DNA of 64,000 bases from Alishewanella agri BL06 (GCF_000272005.1 NZ_AKKU01000011.1:124001-188000); one strand, 5' to 3'; counted from the stretch's first letter, positions 20,990-30,123 are shown. Numbers and translations: made by a program. The notes: a model not told the origin generated them from the sequence alone.

Positions 20990-22042
20990 TTAGTAGGCCA
21001 CAAAGGGCTGCACCTGCTGCCCGGGCTGTAACTGATAAATCCCGGCAGAAACCACCTGCTCGCCACGATTCAAGCCACTGAGCACTTCAATCTGTTGCTC
21101 ACGCACCGTGCCAACCTGTACGGCAATGCGCTGCACAGTTTGGGTTTCGGGCTGATAGCGCCAGACATAAAATTGTTCCGGTGTCGCGGTATCCAGTGCC
21201 GAGACCGGAATAAGGACGGTGCTGTTAGTGGCAACTTTTTCGGTCACCACATTCACCGTCATACCGGGCAATAAATTAACATCCGGCAAACGTGGCATCG
21301 CAAACGAGACCTGATAAGTCTGAGTTAAGGGATCAACTTCAGTGGCATGTTCACGGTAAGCCAGAGGATAGCGTTCGCTGGCAGCTTCTGATAACCGCAC
21401 TGAAACCAGATAGTCACTGGTATCCCTGACCTGGCGCATAATCTGTTCCGGCACGTTAATATGTACACGCAATTCGGTAATATTTTGCACTCGTAACAAT
21501 GGCGTACCGGCAGCAACAGTGGCAAAACGCTCGACCAGCCTGCGGGTAACCAGCGCATCAAAGGGCGCTTTAAGTTGGGTGTAGTCCAGATTACGGCGGG
21601 CATTTTCCAGCGCCACCCGGGCAATTTCGTAGTTGGTCTGCAACTGATCAAAGGCTGATGGCGTTAAAATACCTTGCTCACGCAAGGGTTTGCCACGCTC
21701 CAGATCACGACTGGCTTGCGCCAACTGCACTTCAGCCTGCTCGACGGCCAATTGATAGTCTGCCGGGTCCAATGCGGCCAGTAATTCTCCGGCAGGCACG
21801 ACTTGTCCTTGCTGCACCGGTAATTCGGTTACCCGGCCACCGACCTGAAACGCCAGATCCACTGTACTGACCGCATCTATACGCCCGACAAAATGCCGGC
21901 TATTGGCTTGCTCTTCGCCATTAATGGTATAGAGCTTTACTGTCGGTACTATCACAGTGGCAGGTGGCGTCGCGTCTGAGCAGGCGCTTAAACCAATCAC
22001 GAAACTCAAAACCCAGCAGGGTGATTTAAATGCCATCTTCAT
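20990..22042 (-). CDS. RND efflux periplasmic adaptor (MFP) lipoprotein
   Basis: A 350-aa membrane-fusion protein that links the RND pump to an outer-membrane channel. The N-terminus has a lipobox, LSAC with Cys21, so it is probably lipid-anchored to the inner membrane. Visible parts are the lipoyl-like half motifs (VGGRVTELPVQQGQVVPAGELLAALDPADY near 68 and LKAPFDALVTRR near 155), a coiled-coil hairpin between them, and a C-terminal beta domain. Its ATG overlaps the stop of the TetR gene (ATGA), showing tight coupling. Substrate unknown. Confidence 0.92.
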   Translation of the reverse strand: MKMAFKSPCWVLSFVIGLSACSDATPPATVIVPTVKLYTINGEEQANSRHFVGRIDAVSTVDLAFQVGGRVTELPVQQGQVVPAGELLAALDPADYQLAVEQAEVQLAQASRDLERGKPLREQGILTPSAFDQLQTNYEIARVALENARRNLDYTQLKAPFDALVTRRLVERFATVAAGTPLLRVQNITELRVHINVPEQIMRQVRDTSDYLVSVRLSEAASERYPLAYREHATEVDPLTQTYQVSFAMPRLPDVNLLPGMTVNVVTEKVATNSTVLIPVSALDTATPEQFYVWRYQPETQTVQRIAVQVGTVREQQIEVLSGLNRGEQVVSAGIYQLQPGQQVQPFVAY

Positions 22043-22581
22043 ACTTGTAGCTCCCGTGCCTGTTGCACTAATTGTTGTTCCAGCGCGCTGCGCTCTGCTG
22101 CGGTAAAAGGGGATAAATTAAGTAAATCGTGATAAATCAGGGCTTCACTGGCCAGTAACAGCAAGGTTGCCTGCAGTGCATTGCCATGTTCAGCCTGAAT
22201 TTGCTGCATTACATCCTTATTGTGTTGCTGCACCGGTTGTAACAAGGCAGGCTGCTCTGCGGCCGCGGCCAGAATCGCCATCGCGGTATTACCGGCAATC
22301 TGCCGGGTAAAGTGGGCGCGGGTTTGCAATACCGCTGCCAAGGTCGAGCTTTCTGTGCGCTCTTGCAAGCTACGCTGGCACTCAGCTTCCTCTATCAACT
22401 GTTGCACCATGGCACTAATTAACGCCTCTTTACTGGGGAAGTGATAAATCAAACCACCTTTACTGACACCAGCGGCTTTGGCAACCGCATCCAGCGTCAC
22501 TTTACCGGCGCCTTTTTCAGCGGCAACACTGAGTGCGGCCTGAATGATTTGACTGTTAGTAAGTTGAGATTTTTTATTCAA
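22039..22581 (-). CDS. TetR family repressor of the RND operon (TTG start likely)
   Basis: A TetR regulator with an N-terminal helix-turn-helix (IIQAALSVAAEKGAGKVTLD, then AVAKAAGVSKGGLIYHFPSKEALI) and a variable ligand domain. The frame opens at GTG 22626, but no ribosome site precedes it. TTG at 22581 has GGGAG 7 bases upstream and gives the compact (M)NKKSQLTNSQIIQAAL start usual for the family, 180 aa. It is first in the operon with the adaptor and pump. A promoter and palindrome lie just upstream, fitting autorepression relieved by a pump substrate. Confidence 0.85.
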   Translation of the reverse strand: MNKKSQLTNSQIIQAALSVAAEKGAGKVTLDAVAKAAGVSKGGLIYHFPSKEALISAMVQQLIEEAECQRSLQERTESSTLAAVLQTRAHFTRQIAGNTAMAILAAAAEQPALLQPVQQHNKDVMQQIQAEHGNALQATLLLLASEALIYHDLLNLSPFTAAERSALEQQLVQQARELQV

Positions 22582-22634
22582 GGATAAGCTCCCGTGCCGA
22601 GGCCGGTTTGAGGCCGCTGTAGCCACAGCAAAAA

Positions 22635-22684
22635 ACCGACCAGTTGGTACAGTAAATTATTATAGATCAGCCGTAGTAAACCGC
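22635..22684 (-). promoter_or_regulatory. Promoter and candidate operator of the tetR-RND operon
   Basis: On the minus strand TTGCGG is followed after 16 bases by TATAAT (22663-22658). A predicted transcript start near 22651 is followed directly by an imperfect palindrome, ACCGACCAGTTGGT on the plus strand (22635-22648), with 10 of 14 positions symmetric. A palindrome straddling the start site is where TetR repressors of RND operons usually bind. The promoter is well supported; the operator is tentative. Confidence 0.45.
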
Positions 22685-22851
22685 AACACTGGGATCGAAA
22701 AATGACTATATTATGGTGAACCTGACTAATGCTTCGCCGACATAAAATTTATTTCTGTTAAATAACAAACATTTAAAATATGGCATAGAATTGGCATCAG
22801 CATAACAGCAAATTCCATAGTGACTTTCGCAACAGCAAAAAGGAAAAACAA

Positions 22852-23268
22852 ATGAGCGTGTTACGATTAATTTTTAACTTCTTCTGGTTTATTTTGGGTG
22901 GCTTTGTGATGGGGTTGGCCTGGTGGCTAATTGGTCTGCTTTGTTTTATCAGTATTATCGGCATCCCCTTTGGCCGCGCTTGCTTTGTGATGGGTGAACT
23001 GGCGTTCTGGCCCTTTGGTCAGGATGTGATCAATCGGCGTTATCTGAATAAAGTCGACGACATTGGCACCGGTGCCTTTGGCACCCTGGGTAATATTATC
23101 TGGTTTGTATTTTTCGGGATCTGGCTGGCGATCGGGCACTTATTTCATGCCATTGTCTGCTTTGTCACTATTATTGGTATCCCGTTTGGTTTACAGCATC
23201 TGAAACTGGCCGGTTTGGCGGTGGCCCCGATTGGTAAAACCGTGATTAATAAGCAGCGTATGGTCTGA
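22852..23268 (+). CDS. yccF: YccF domain inner-membrane protein
   Basis: A 138-aa membrane protein with two copies of the YccF motif, LCFISIIGIPFGRACFVMG and IVCFVTIIGIPFGLQHLKL, each next to hydrophobic segments. E. coli YccF has the same double arrangement; its function is unknown. AAAAAGGAAAAA precedes the ATG. It is divergent from the tetR-RND operon and lies 50 bases upstream of a DUF3429 membrane gene. Confidence 0.88.
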   Translation: MSVLRLIFNFFWFILGGFVMGLAWWLIGLLCFISIIGIPFGRACFVMGELAFWPFGQDVINRRYLNKVDDIGTGAFGTLGNIIWFVFFGIWLAIGHLFHAIVCFVTIIGIPFGLQHLKLAGLAVAPIGKTVINKQRMV

Positions 23269-23318
23269 TCCCTGCCGCTATCCGGGGCGTAAAAGCGACA
23301 TCACAGGATTTATATTTA

Positions 23319-23732
23319 ATGTCGATGATTACGCCTCTGGGTTATGCGGGATTACTCCCTTTTATACTATTACCACTCTGCAGCCTGCTCTGGCCGTTAA
23401 TGGCGCCGGCACAGGCGATGTTGTTATTCCAATTCTACAGCTGTCTGATTTTAGGTTTTATGGCCGGCGTGCTCTGGCCTGTGCTGTATCAATCGCCGGA
23501 GCCGGCAAGCCGTGCTTTGTGGGCGGTGAGTTTTCCGGTGTTGGCCATTCTGGCATTAGCGCTGTTACCAGCCTATAGCGTGCTGATTTTGGCAGCACTC
23601 TTTGCTGGTTTACGTTGCTATGAAATAATCAGCGGCGTCAATCTGCGCTATACAGCACCTTACCGTAGTCTGCGTAATCAGCTGACGACTGTGGTGGTGC
23701 TGTGTCATCTGGGGTTTTATGTCGCTTACTAA
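23319..23732 (+). CDS. DUF3429 family membrane protein
   Basis: A 137-aa protein with about five hydrophobic segments and very little soluble sequence. PLGYAGLLPFILLPL at the start, FYSCLILGFMAGVLW in the middle and LRYTAPYRSLRNQLT near the end fit DUF3429. Proteins of this group are small inner-membrane proteins without assigned function. AGGA lies about 10 bases before the ATG; a second in-frame ATG two codons on is possible. It overlaps the next gene by 14 bases, so the two are translationally coupled. Confidence 0.8.
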   Translation: MSMITPLGYAGLLPFILLPLCSLLWPLMAPAQAMLLFQFYSCLILGFMAGVLWPVLYQSPEPASRALWAVSFPVLAILALALLPAYSVLILAALFAGLRCYEIISGVNLRYTAPYRSLRNQLTTVVVLCHLGFYVAY

Positions 23733-24096
23733 TTACAACTCTACTGCTTTGAATAAAAAACTGTTTTTTGATGGCAGCTGCAGGCTTTGCCGGCATGAAA
23801 TTAACTGGCTGGGGCCGAAACTGCGCGGCAAAATCGAACTGGTTGATATCAGTAAGCCTGATTTTACCGGTTTTGCCGGCGTCAGTCGTAGCCAGATGAT
23901 GGCCGAAATTCACCTCTGGGATGGCGAACGTTATCTCACCGCCCTACCCGCTACGCTCTATTACTGGCGCACCGCCGGCCTGCGCTTTTTACCCTGGCTG
24001 TTAAGCCTGCCACTGGTTAATACCCTGGCCAACAAGGCTTACCAGTTTTGGGCCGCTCGTCGCCAACGTTGTGTCAACGGCCAATGCGATCTTTAA
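23719..24096 (+). CDS. DCC family thiol-disulfide oxidoreductase-like protein (DUF393)
   Basis: A 125-aa protein of the DCC/DUF393 family. Its mark is the N-terminal FFDGSCRLCRHEINWL, in which DGSCRLC supplies the DxxCxxC motif, and it ends in a short Cys-containing tail (RQRCVNGQCDL). The family is thioredoxin-like and is presumed to have disulfide chemistry, though substrates are mostly unknown. It overlaps the DUF3429 gene upstream and a small hypothetical gene downstream, so the three form one operon. Confidence 0.85.
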   Translation: MSLTNYNSTALNKKLFFDGSCRLCRHEINWLGPKLRGKIELVDISKPDFTGFAGVSRSQMMAEIHLWDGERYLTALPATLYYWRTAGLRFLPWLLSLPLVNTLANKAYQFWAARRQRCVNGQCDL

Positions 24097-24440
24097 ACGG
24101 TCGCCGTTCCCGTCGCCCGCCCAGCCGGGCGCAACAGCACAATGACCAACAACTGCTTGCTCTGCATCAGCTTATCGCCGAAAAACTGCTGGCTCAACCA
24201 GACCTGGCCCTACCTTTATTGGAAAAGTTGGAACTGCGCTACCAAAGTGGTCTGATTAAACACTGGGGCTATATTCGCTGGTACAGCATGCTGACCCAGC
24301 TCGACCAACCGGAGCTGTTTCGCCATGCCCTGCTGGAAGATAGCGAAAGTATGCGCCGGTTACGCCGCAAAACGCTGCTAACCGGCATTCTGACCGAAGA
24401 TGAGCGGCAACAGGTGTTAAGCAGCGAGATTTCTGGCTAA
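24084..24440 (+). CDS. Hypothetical protein, 118 aa
   Basis: I do not recognise this family. The frame opens at TTG 24048, but ATG 24084 is the more likely start: it overlaps the end of the DCC gene by 13 bases, as the previous pair also overlaps. The N-terminus is strongly basic (MRSLNGRRSRRPPSRAQ). The rest is helical and charged, with LLALHQLIAEKLLAQPDLAL and a GLIKHWGYIRWYSML block. No signal peptide or membrane segment. It closes the small operon. Confidence 0.65.
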   Translation: MRSLNGRRSRRPPSRAQQHNDQQLLALHQLIAEKLLAQPDLALPLLEKLELRYQSGLIKHWGYIRWYSMLTQLDQPELFRHALLEDSESMRRLRRKTLLTGILTEDERQQVLSSEISG

Positions 24441-24488
24441 GATAAAGCGATTAAGATAACAACTAAACCAAAAACGAAGGAATTGCTT

Positions 24489-27400
24489 ATGCACGCTCGA
24501 TCTTATCTGGCGCTGTGCTGCTCGCTTGTCTTATGTGGCAATGCTTTGGCCAGTGAAGGCAGCCGGCTGTTACGTCAACCTGATATCTCCGCCAATCAGC
24601 TGGTGTTTGTGTACGGTGGTGATCTTTGGATTGCCAACCGCGATGGCTCAGCACCGCGACAACTGACCAGCCATCCGGCAGCTGAGTTTGCGCCAAAATT
24701 TTCACCCGACGGTAACTGGATCGCTTTTTCAGCAGCCTATGATAATAACACCGACGTTTACGTGATACCTGCTACGGGTGGCGCCGCGAAGCGCCTGACC
24801 TGGCACCCCGGTGCCGATACCGTCAACGGCTGGAGCCCTGATGGCAGCAAGGTGTTGTTTGCTTCAAACCGTGAGGTAGCCAATAGTCGCAGTAATCAGC
24901 TATATCAGGTCGCAGTAAGCGGCGGTTATGAACAAAAACTGATGCCAGCCGTGGCTTTTGAAGGTGAGTTATCGGCGGATGGTAAGAAGCTGGCCTACCG
25001 GCCAAATAATCTGGCTTATAGCGGCAGTAGTGGCTGGCGGCTACATCGTGGTGGCAGTACGCCGCCGATCTGGATCCTCGATCTGGAACAAGAAAAGCTG
25101 GAAAAAGTGCCACAACCCAATGCCAATAACCTGAACCCGTTCTGGTTAAATAATGAGGTGTATTTTTTATCCGATCGCGATAATCAGGCGGTTAATCTGT
25201 TCCGCTATCGCAACCAGCAGGTAGAACAGTTAACCACACTGCGGGATTGGGATATCCGCTCGGCAGCCGGTTTTGATAATCAGGTAGTGTATGAGGCCGG
25301 GGGCTATTTATACCAGCTGGATCTGACCAGCGGCCAGAGTCAGCAATTGGTGGTGCAACTTAATACCCAATCGGAACAACGGCGGCCGCAGTGGAAAGAT
25401 GCCACTAAAACCCTGACTTCAGCCCGTTTATCTGCCACCGGCCAGCGAATTCTGGTTAGTGCCCGCGGTGATATCTTTACCGTACCGGCCAAAGAGGGTT
25501 CGACACGTAATCTGACGCAAAGTGCGGGCGTGCGGGAATTCGACGCGCACTGGAGCCCGGACGGCAGCAAAGTGGCCTATATTTCTGATCAGGGTAACCA
25601 GCATCAGCTGGTGATCAGCAATCAGGATGGCAGCAGCCAGGCAACCACTATTGCTCTTGGTAGCAGCGGTTACTACAACCTGCTGAGCTGGTCACCGGAT
25701 GCCAATGTGCTGGTCTATCAGGACAGTAACCTGAATTTGTATGCTTATGATTTAAAGCGCAAACGCGAAGCCAAGCTGGATACGTCATTACGCCGGCAGA
25801 ATTTTAGCGTCAGTTTTTCACCGGATAGCCGCTATCTGGCTTATACCACAGTGGGCGAAAATTACTTTAGCCAAATCAAGATCTATGACTTTACGCTGCA
25901 ACGCAGTCAACAGTTAACCGATGGCTTAAGCCATGCCACCAGCCCGGTGTTTAGCCAGGATTATCTGTATTTTGCTGCGTCTGTAAATACGGGGCCGGCG
26001 CAGGTAGGTTTGGATCTGTCTACCCGGGAACGGCCGGTGCGCTCAGCGCTTTATGCTGCAGTGCTTGCCGCTAACGGCAAGTCGCCGTTGTTGCCTCGCA
26101 GCGACGAAGAAAGCCCGAAAAAAGCTGCAGCCAAAACCGATACCGATGACAAAGCCGCTGTGGTTAAACCGGTACAGCTGGATTTTAACGGCATTCAGGA
26201 TCGCATTGTTGGCTTGCCAGTGGCTGAGCGCAATTATAGGCGACTGGAAGTTGCCAGTGATGGTGCCCTGTTCTATCTGGAGCTGCCACAAAGCGGTGCC
26301 AGTAACGAGCCACCAGGCAACGATAACCGTAATAGCGCCAGCTTGTATCGCTTTGATTTTACAGAGCGTAAAGCAACGTTAGTTCAGCAAGGGCTGAATG
26401 ACTACGAGCTGAGCAGTGATGGCAAAAAATTGTTACTGGTCAGTTTACCGAACCGGCTGCAACTGGCTGATGCGGTCGCCAAGCCTGAACCTAAAACCCT
26501 GGATCTTAGTCAGGTGCGTAGCTTTATCGATCCGGCTGTGGAATGGCAGCAAATCTTTGATGATGCCTGGCGGATGCAACGCGATTACTTCTATGATCCG
26601 GCACTGCATGGTATTAACTGGCAAGGTATTTACGATAAGTATCAGCCGATGCTGGCGCATGTGCAGCGCCGTGAAGATCTGAACGACGTGCTGGTCGAGA
26701 TGATTGCCGAGCTACAGGTTGGCCATAACCGGATTGGTGGCGGCGATGTATACCAGGCCGCTGCGACGGGTGTTGGCTTACTGGGTGCCGATTTTGCAAT
26801 TGATAATAATCGCTACCGAATCCAAACTGTATATCAGGGCGATCGCTGGAGCCCCTTCCTGCGCGCGCCGCTGGCGACGCCTGGCGCCAGTGCCAAGGCC
26901 GGTGATTACCTGCTGGCCATTAACGGTGTCGAGCTCACTGCTGCGCAAAATATCTATCAGTTGTTAGATAATACGGCCGGCAAGCAAGTTCGCCTGACAC
27001 TGGCCGACGATGTGCGTGGCCGTAACAAACGCGATATTACTGTAGAGCCCGTGACCGATGAAAGTCAGCTAAGACTCTGGCATTGGGTAGAAAACAATCG
27101 TAAACGGGTGGAAGAAAAGACCCAGGGCCAGGTTGCCTATGTTTACCTGCCAAACACGGCCGATGGCGGTTTCTACTTCTTTAACCGGATGTTCTTTGCG
27201 CAAACCGAAAAGCCGGCGCTGATTATTGATGAGCGGAAAAATGGCGGCGGTCAGGCGGCGAACTATATAACCGAAATTCTGGCCCGGCCCTTCCTGGCTG
27301 GCTGGAAAGATCGGGCCGGTGCCGGCTTTACTACGCCGGGTGCCGGAATCTATGGCCCGAAAACCATGCTAATTGACCAGGATGCCGGCTCAGGCGGCGA

Positions 27401-27737
27401 CTTCCTGCCCTGGGCCTTTAAACGGTTGGGCCTGGGCAAAACCATAGGTACCCGTACCTGGGGTGGTCTGATTGGTATTTCGGCGAATCCAGCGATGATC
27501 GATGGCGGCTTCCATGTGGTGCCCTATTTCCGCTTCTATACGCCGGATGGCGAATGGCGGGTAGAGAACGAAGGGGTGGCGCCGGATATCGAGGTAGAGC
27601 TGGATCCGATAGCCGTTAACCGCGGCATCGATGTACAGTTGGAGCGTGCAATTGAACACACGCTGCAGCAGTTAAAAGCCAATCCACCGCAAGACCACCG
27701 GCAGGCGCCAGCCATGCCAACCAAGTTGGGGTTGTAA
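24489..27737 (+). CDS. Tricorn-like S41 family peptidase, exported
   Basis: A 1082-aa exported protease. It begins with a signal peptide (MHARSYLALCCSLVLCGNALAS). The N-terminal part is a WD40-like/TolB-type beta propeller of repeated SPDG-type blades (about 30-500). A helical core region, a PDZ domain (about 760-850) and a C-terminal S41 domain follow. The catalytic Ser probably lies in DQDAGSGGDFLPWAF near residue 960. This architecture matches the tricorn protease core. The ATG at 24489 is chosen over an upstream TTG because AAGGAA lies 6 bases before it. It probably degrades peptides in the periplasm. Confidence 0.88.
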   Translation: MHARSYLALCCSLVLCGNALASEGSRLLRQPDISANQLVFVYGGDLWIANRDGSAPRQLTSHPAAEFAPKFSPDGNWIAFSAAYDNNTDVYVIPATGGAAKRLTWHPGADTVNGWSPDGSKVLFASNREVANSRSNQLYQVAVSGGYEQKLMPAVAFEGELSADGKKLAYRPNNLAYSGSSGWRLHRGGSTPPIWILDLEQEKLEKVPQPNANNLNPFWLNNEVYFLSDRDNQAVNLFRYRNQQVEQLTTLRDWDIRSAAGFDNQVVYEAGGYLYQLDLTSGQSQQLVVQLNTQSEQRRPQWKDATKTLTSARLSATGQRILVSARGDIFTVPAKEGSTRNLTQSAGVREFDAHWSPDGSKVAYISDQGNQHQLVISNQDGSSQATTIALGSSGYYNLLSWSPDANVLVYQDSNLNLYAYDLKRKREAKLDTSLRRQNFSVSFSPDSRYLAYTTVGENYFSQIKIYDFTLQRSQQLTDGLSHATSPVFSQDYLYFAASVNTGPAQVGLDLSTRERPVRSALYAAVLAANGKSPLLPRSDEESPKKAAAKTDTDDKAAVVKPVQLDFNGIQDRIVGLPVAERNYRRLEVASDGALFYLELPQSGASNEPPGNDNRNSASLYRFDFTERKATLVQQGLNDYELSSDGKKLLLVSLPNRLQLADAVAKPEPKTLDLSQVRSFIDPAVEWQQIFDDAWRMQRDYFYDPALHGINWQGIYDKYQPMLAHVQRREDLNDVLVEMIAELQVGHNRIGGGDVYQAAATGVGLLGADFAIDNNRYRIQTVYQGDRWSPFLRAPLATPGASAKAGDYLLAINGVELTAAQNIYQLLDNTAGKQVRLTLADDVRGRNKRDITVEPVTDESQLRLWHWVENNRKRVEEKTQGQVAYVYLPNTADGGFYFFNRMFFAQTEKPALIIDERKNGGGQAANYITEILARPFLAGWKDRAGAGFTTPGAGIYGPKTMLIDQDAGSGGDFLPWAFKRLGLGKTIGTRTWGGLIGISANPAMIDGGFHVVPYFRFYTPDGEWRVENEGVAPDIEVELDPIAVNRGIDVQLERAIEHTLQQLKANPPQDHRQAPAMPTKLGL

Positions 27738-27774
27738 GCATTAGTGCTGCATACAAACGCAGCACGCTCTAATC

Positions 27775-27814
27775 AAACGCCGGCACAGATTTCACGCTGT
27801 TGCCGGCGTTTTTT
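27775..27814 (+). terminator. Terminator after the tricorn-like protease gene
   Basis: AAACGCCGGCA (27775-27785) pairs perfectly with TGCCGGCGTTT (27801-27811) around a 15-base loop, followed by a T run to 27814. A smaller GTGCTGC/GCAGCAC hairpin lies about 20 bases upstream. Confidence 0.85.
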
Positions 27815-27867
27815 CGCCCGGCACCACTATACTTAACCGAGTATTTAAGCCGGAGCCAAAGCGACCA

Positions 27868-28425
27868 ATGGAAGCCCTCACTAAAGCACAAATCCTCGAC
27901 ACCGCCTTACAGCTGGCTACGGCCAGCAGTTGGGAGCAATTGCGGCTATGCGATATCGCCTCAGCCCTCAACTGTCCGCTCAGTGCGCTCTATCAGCAGA
28001 TCAGCACCAAAGATCAGCTGGCCGACGCCTGGTTTGATCGTGCCGATCAACAGATGCTAAGCCACTGCTATCAGGGGCGGTCAGCAAGCGAGCGCTTATA
28101 TCTGGCCATTAGCAGCTGGCTTAATGCTCTGGCCCCTTATCAACAGCAAACCGGGCAAATGTTGCTGTATAAGCTGGAACCGGGTCATGTTCATCTGCAG
28201 GCAGCGGCGCTGCTTAGGATCAGCGCGACGGTACAGTGGCTGCGTGAAGCAGCAGCACTTAGTGCCAGTGGCCTGGCGCGAATTGGTCAGGAACTGGCGC
28301 TAAGCGCGCTGTTCGTTGGGGTTTTTGTGCATTGGTTAAATGACCGTTCAGACGGGCAACAGCAAACACTGCAGCTGCTGCAACGAAAACTGAGTGCCGG
28401 CGATAAGCTGGGCTTGTGGCGCTGA
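27868..28425 (+). CDS. TetR family transcriptional regulator
   Basis: A 185-aa TetR-like protein. The N-terminal DNA-binding domain is degenerate but recognisable: AQILDTALQLATASSWEQLR, then LCDIASALNCPLSALYQQIS and TKDQLADAWFDRADQQ. The C-terminal part is helical. It stands alone between a terminator and a convergent EamA transporter gene (10-base gap), so no target can be assigned by position. Confidence is high for the fold and low for any role. Confidence 0.75.
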   Translation: MEALTKAQILDTALQLATASSWEQLRLCDIASALNCPLSALYQQISTKDQLADAWFDRADQQMLSHCYQGRSASERLYLAISSWLNALAPYQQQTGQMLLYKLEPGHVHLQAAALLRISATVQWLREAAALSASGLARIGQELALSALFVGVFVHWLNDRSDGQQQTLQLLQRKLSAGDKLGLWR

Positions 28426-28435
28426 TGTTGGTAAG

Positions 28436-29308
28436 CTAATGACCGCGCCTTTGCTGCCACAGCAGATACAAACCACAGAGCATAATCACAGTGGCACCGA
28501 GCAAAACACTGCGCCCCGGATACAGTTGCCATAACGCAATATCAAAGCCAATGCCCCACAGCAGCGCCGTATACTCAAAGGGCGCGACTATTGCCGCCGG
28601 CGCAATGCGAAAGGCTTCGGTAATCGTAATTTGCCCCAGAAAGCCACAGACACCAATCAGCAGATAGACCGGCCATAGCTGCGCTTGTAACGGCTGCCAG
28701 TTCGGCAATGCCAGCGCTGTGGCACCCAGGGTTAAAAAGGTCATCAGCCAGAACACCATATTGGCAGCGCTGTCTGAGCGCGCCAGCACCCGCACCGTAA
28801 TCGCCGACACCGCATAGCAACAGGCCGCCAACAGTGCCGCTAAAGCCCCTAAACTTAGCCACTGCCCGGCATCCGGTTTTAACATATAACACACCGCCGC
28901 CAGGCCAATCACCAACACCAGATACTGCCGCGGTGCCACATACTCTTTCAGCCACCAGGCCGACAGCAGGGTAATAATAAAGGGCGCAGCAAAGAAAATG
29001 GCATAAGCATCGGCCAGTGCCAGCGTTTGCAAGCTAAACACAAAGGCCCAAAGCATAGTAATTCCGAGCGCTGCGCGCAGCAGATGCAGCGACCAGCGGG
29101 TTTGCAAGATCTGCTTAATGGCACCACTGCTGCATAACCAAATGACTACCAGTGGCCAGGCTAAGGCGCCACGCAGCGCGGTGATTTGCATCGGGCTATG
29201 GTAAGCAGTCAAGGCTTTCATACCGGCATCCATCGCCGAAAAAAACGCCACCGCCAGCAGCATAGCGATAATGCCGCGCAGCGGACGATCAATCAGGGGT
29301 TGCGACAT
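28436..29308 (-). CDS. EamA/DMT family transporter
   Basis: A 290-aa membrane protein with ten predicted segments in two repeated EamA halves. The first half starts GIIAMLLAVAFFSAMDAGMK and ends before about residue 140; the second starts near LGALAALLAACCYAVSAITV. The family exports metabolites such as amino acids or nucleosides; the substrate cannot be read. It converges on the TetR gene. Its upstream side borders the 80-bp repeat block. Confidence 0.88.
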   Translation of the reverse strand: MSQPLIDRPLRGIIAMLLAVAFFSAMDAGMKALTAYHSPMQITALRGALAWPLVVIWLCSSGAIKQILQTRWSLHLLRAALGITMLWAFVFSLQTLALADAYAIFFAAPFIITLLSAWWLKEYVAPRQYLVLVIGLAAVCYMLKPDAGQWLSLGALAALLAACCYAVSAITVRVLARSDSAANMVFWLMTFLTLGATALALPNWQPLQAQLWPVYLLIGVCGFLGQITITEAFRIAPAAIVAPFEYTALLWGIGFDIALWQLYPGRSVLLGATVIMLCGLYLLWQQRRGH

Positions 29309-29410
29309 TAAACGGGACCTTTAGCAAGCACAGCAGCAGGATAGTAGGGCGAAGATTATACCAACTTGCTAAGGCAACTGCATCAGCGCTTATCGACGCG
29401 TTACACCGTT

Positions 29411-29602
29411 CGACTCCGGTACGACAAGCATACCGGAGTCGGAGCGTGGTTTAAGGTCTGCTTTAGTGCCAGATCTGAGATCGCAGGTGACGACTCCGGT
29501 ACGACAAGCATACCGAAGTCGGAGTGCGGTTTAGCGTCCGCTTTAGTGCCAGAACTGAGATCGCAGGTGACGACTCCGCTACGACAAGCATACCGGAGTC
29601 GG
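29411..29602. repeat. Tandem 80-bp repeat with hairpin, 2.4 copies
   Basis: The unit starts at 29411, 29491 and 29571, a period of exactly 80. Copies 1 and 2 differ at only a few bases; copy 3 stops after the first 32. Each unit opens with an 11-bp stem, CGACTCCGGTA and TACCGGAGTCG, around the 9-base loop CGACAAGCA. Copies 2 and 3 each carry one arm change. The block fills most of the 322-base gap between the EamA gene and a hypothetical gene. No T run follows the hairpins, so they are not ordinary terminators. No coding sequence is supported here. Confidence 0.9.
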
Positions 29603-29630
29603 GATTAGATGTTGTTAAGATAGTTAAGCG

Positions 29631-30050
29631 TCAGGAACAGCGTTGAAATGAAGAATCAATAACCGGGAAACCTCGCTCGGCCAGCCAGTTAAATGCTTGT
29701 TGTTGGTCAGCATATACGCGGCGTTCAAAGGTCAGGGTTTTCTCAATAATCATCTTGTCCAGTTGGTAGCGCTTTACGCTGTGCGGACAATACACCTGAG
29801 CCGTCAGCACCAGGCCATTATGCAAACACCAGGTCACCAGTTCCTGCACTATCGGCTCAATATCGGGCGTACCCAACTGCCAGTCATCCAGATACACGAT
29901 ATGCACCCAAGGCTGACCGGTAAGCCTGCTGGCGGCAGCCTTAAAAGCCCGGCTATAATCCTCAGCCGCAAAACGATCCCAGCAGCCACGGATACAAGCC
30001 AGAACCACCCTGTTTTCAACCCAAATCTGAAACGCTTTTGCTTCGACCAT
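29631..30050 (-). CDS. Hypothetical protein, 139 aa, possibly STAS-like
   Basis: No named family is certain. The protein is soluble. Its pattern (an N-terminal strand FQIWVENRVVLACIRG, a helix AAEDYSRAFKAAASRL, then WVHIVYLDDWQLGTPDIEPI and a long helix) resembles the SpoIIAA/STAS-like alpha-beta fold found in small bacterial proteins of unknown role. The ATG is followed by a consistent reading frame with codon use like its neighbours. It sits between the tandem hairpin repeats and a SIMPL gene, all on the minus strand. Confidence 0.65.
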   Translation of the reverse strand: MVEAKAFQIWVENRVVLACIRGCWDRFAAEDYSRAFKAAASRLTGQPWVHIVYLDDWQLGTPDIEPIVQELVTWCLHNGLVLTAQVYCPHSVKRYQLDKMIIEKTLTFERRVYADQQQAFNWLAERGFPVIDSSFQRCS

Positions 30051-30123
30051 TAATAGCCCCCTACTTGCCTGCTTAAAGCATAGCAGCTGAGGATCTTACT
30101 GCTTAGCGCTAACTTGATATGGC

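Noticed and set aside
29405-29425. tRNA-like TPsiC arm (GTTCGACTCC)
   Set aside because: The motif is part of the 11-bp hairpin repeat. No acceptor, D or anticodon arm can be built around it.
29411-29602. Possible CRISPR array
   Set aside because: The repeat period is constant, but the spacers between hairpins are themselves repeats of one another. There are no variable spacers and no cas genes.
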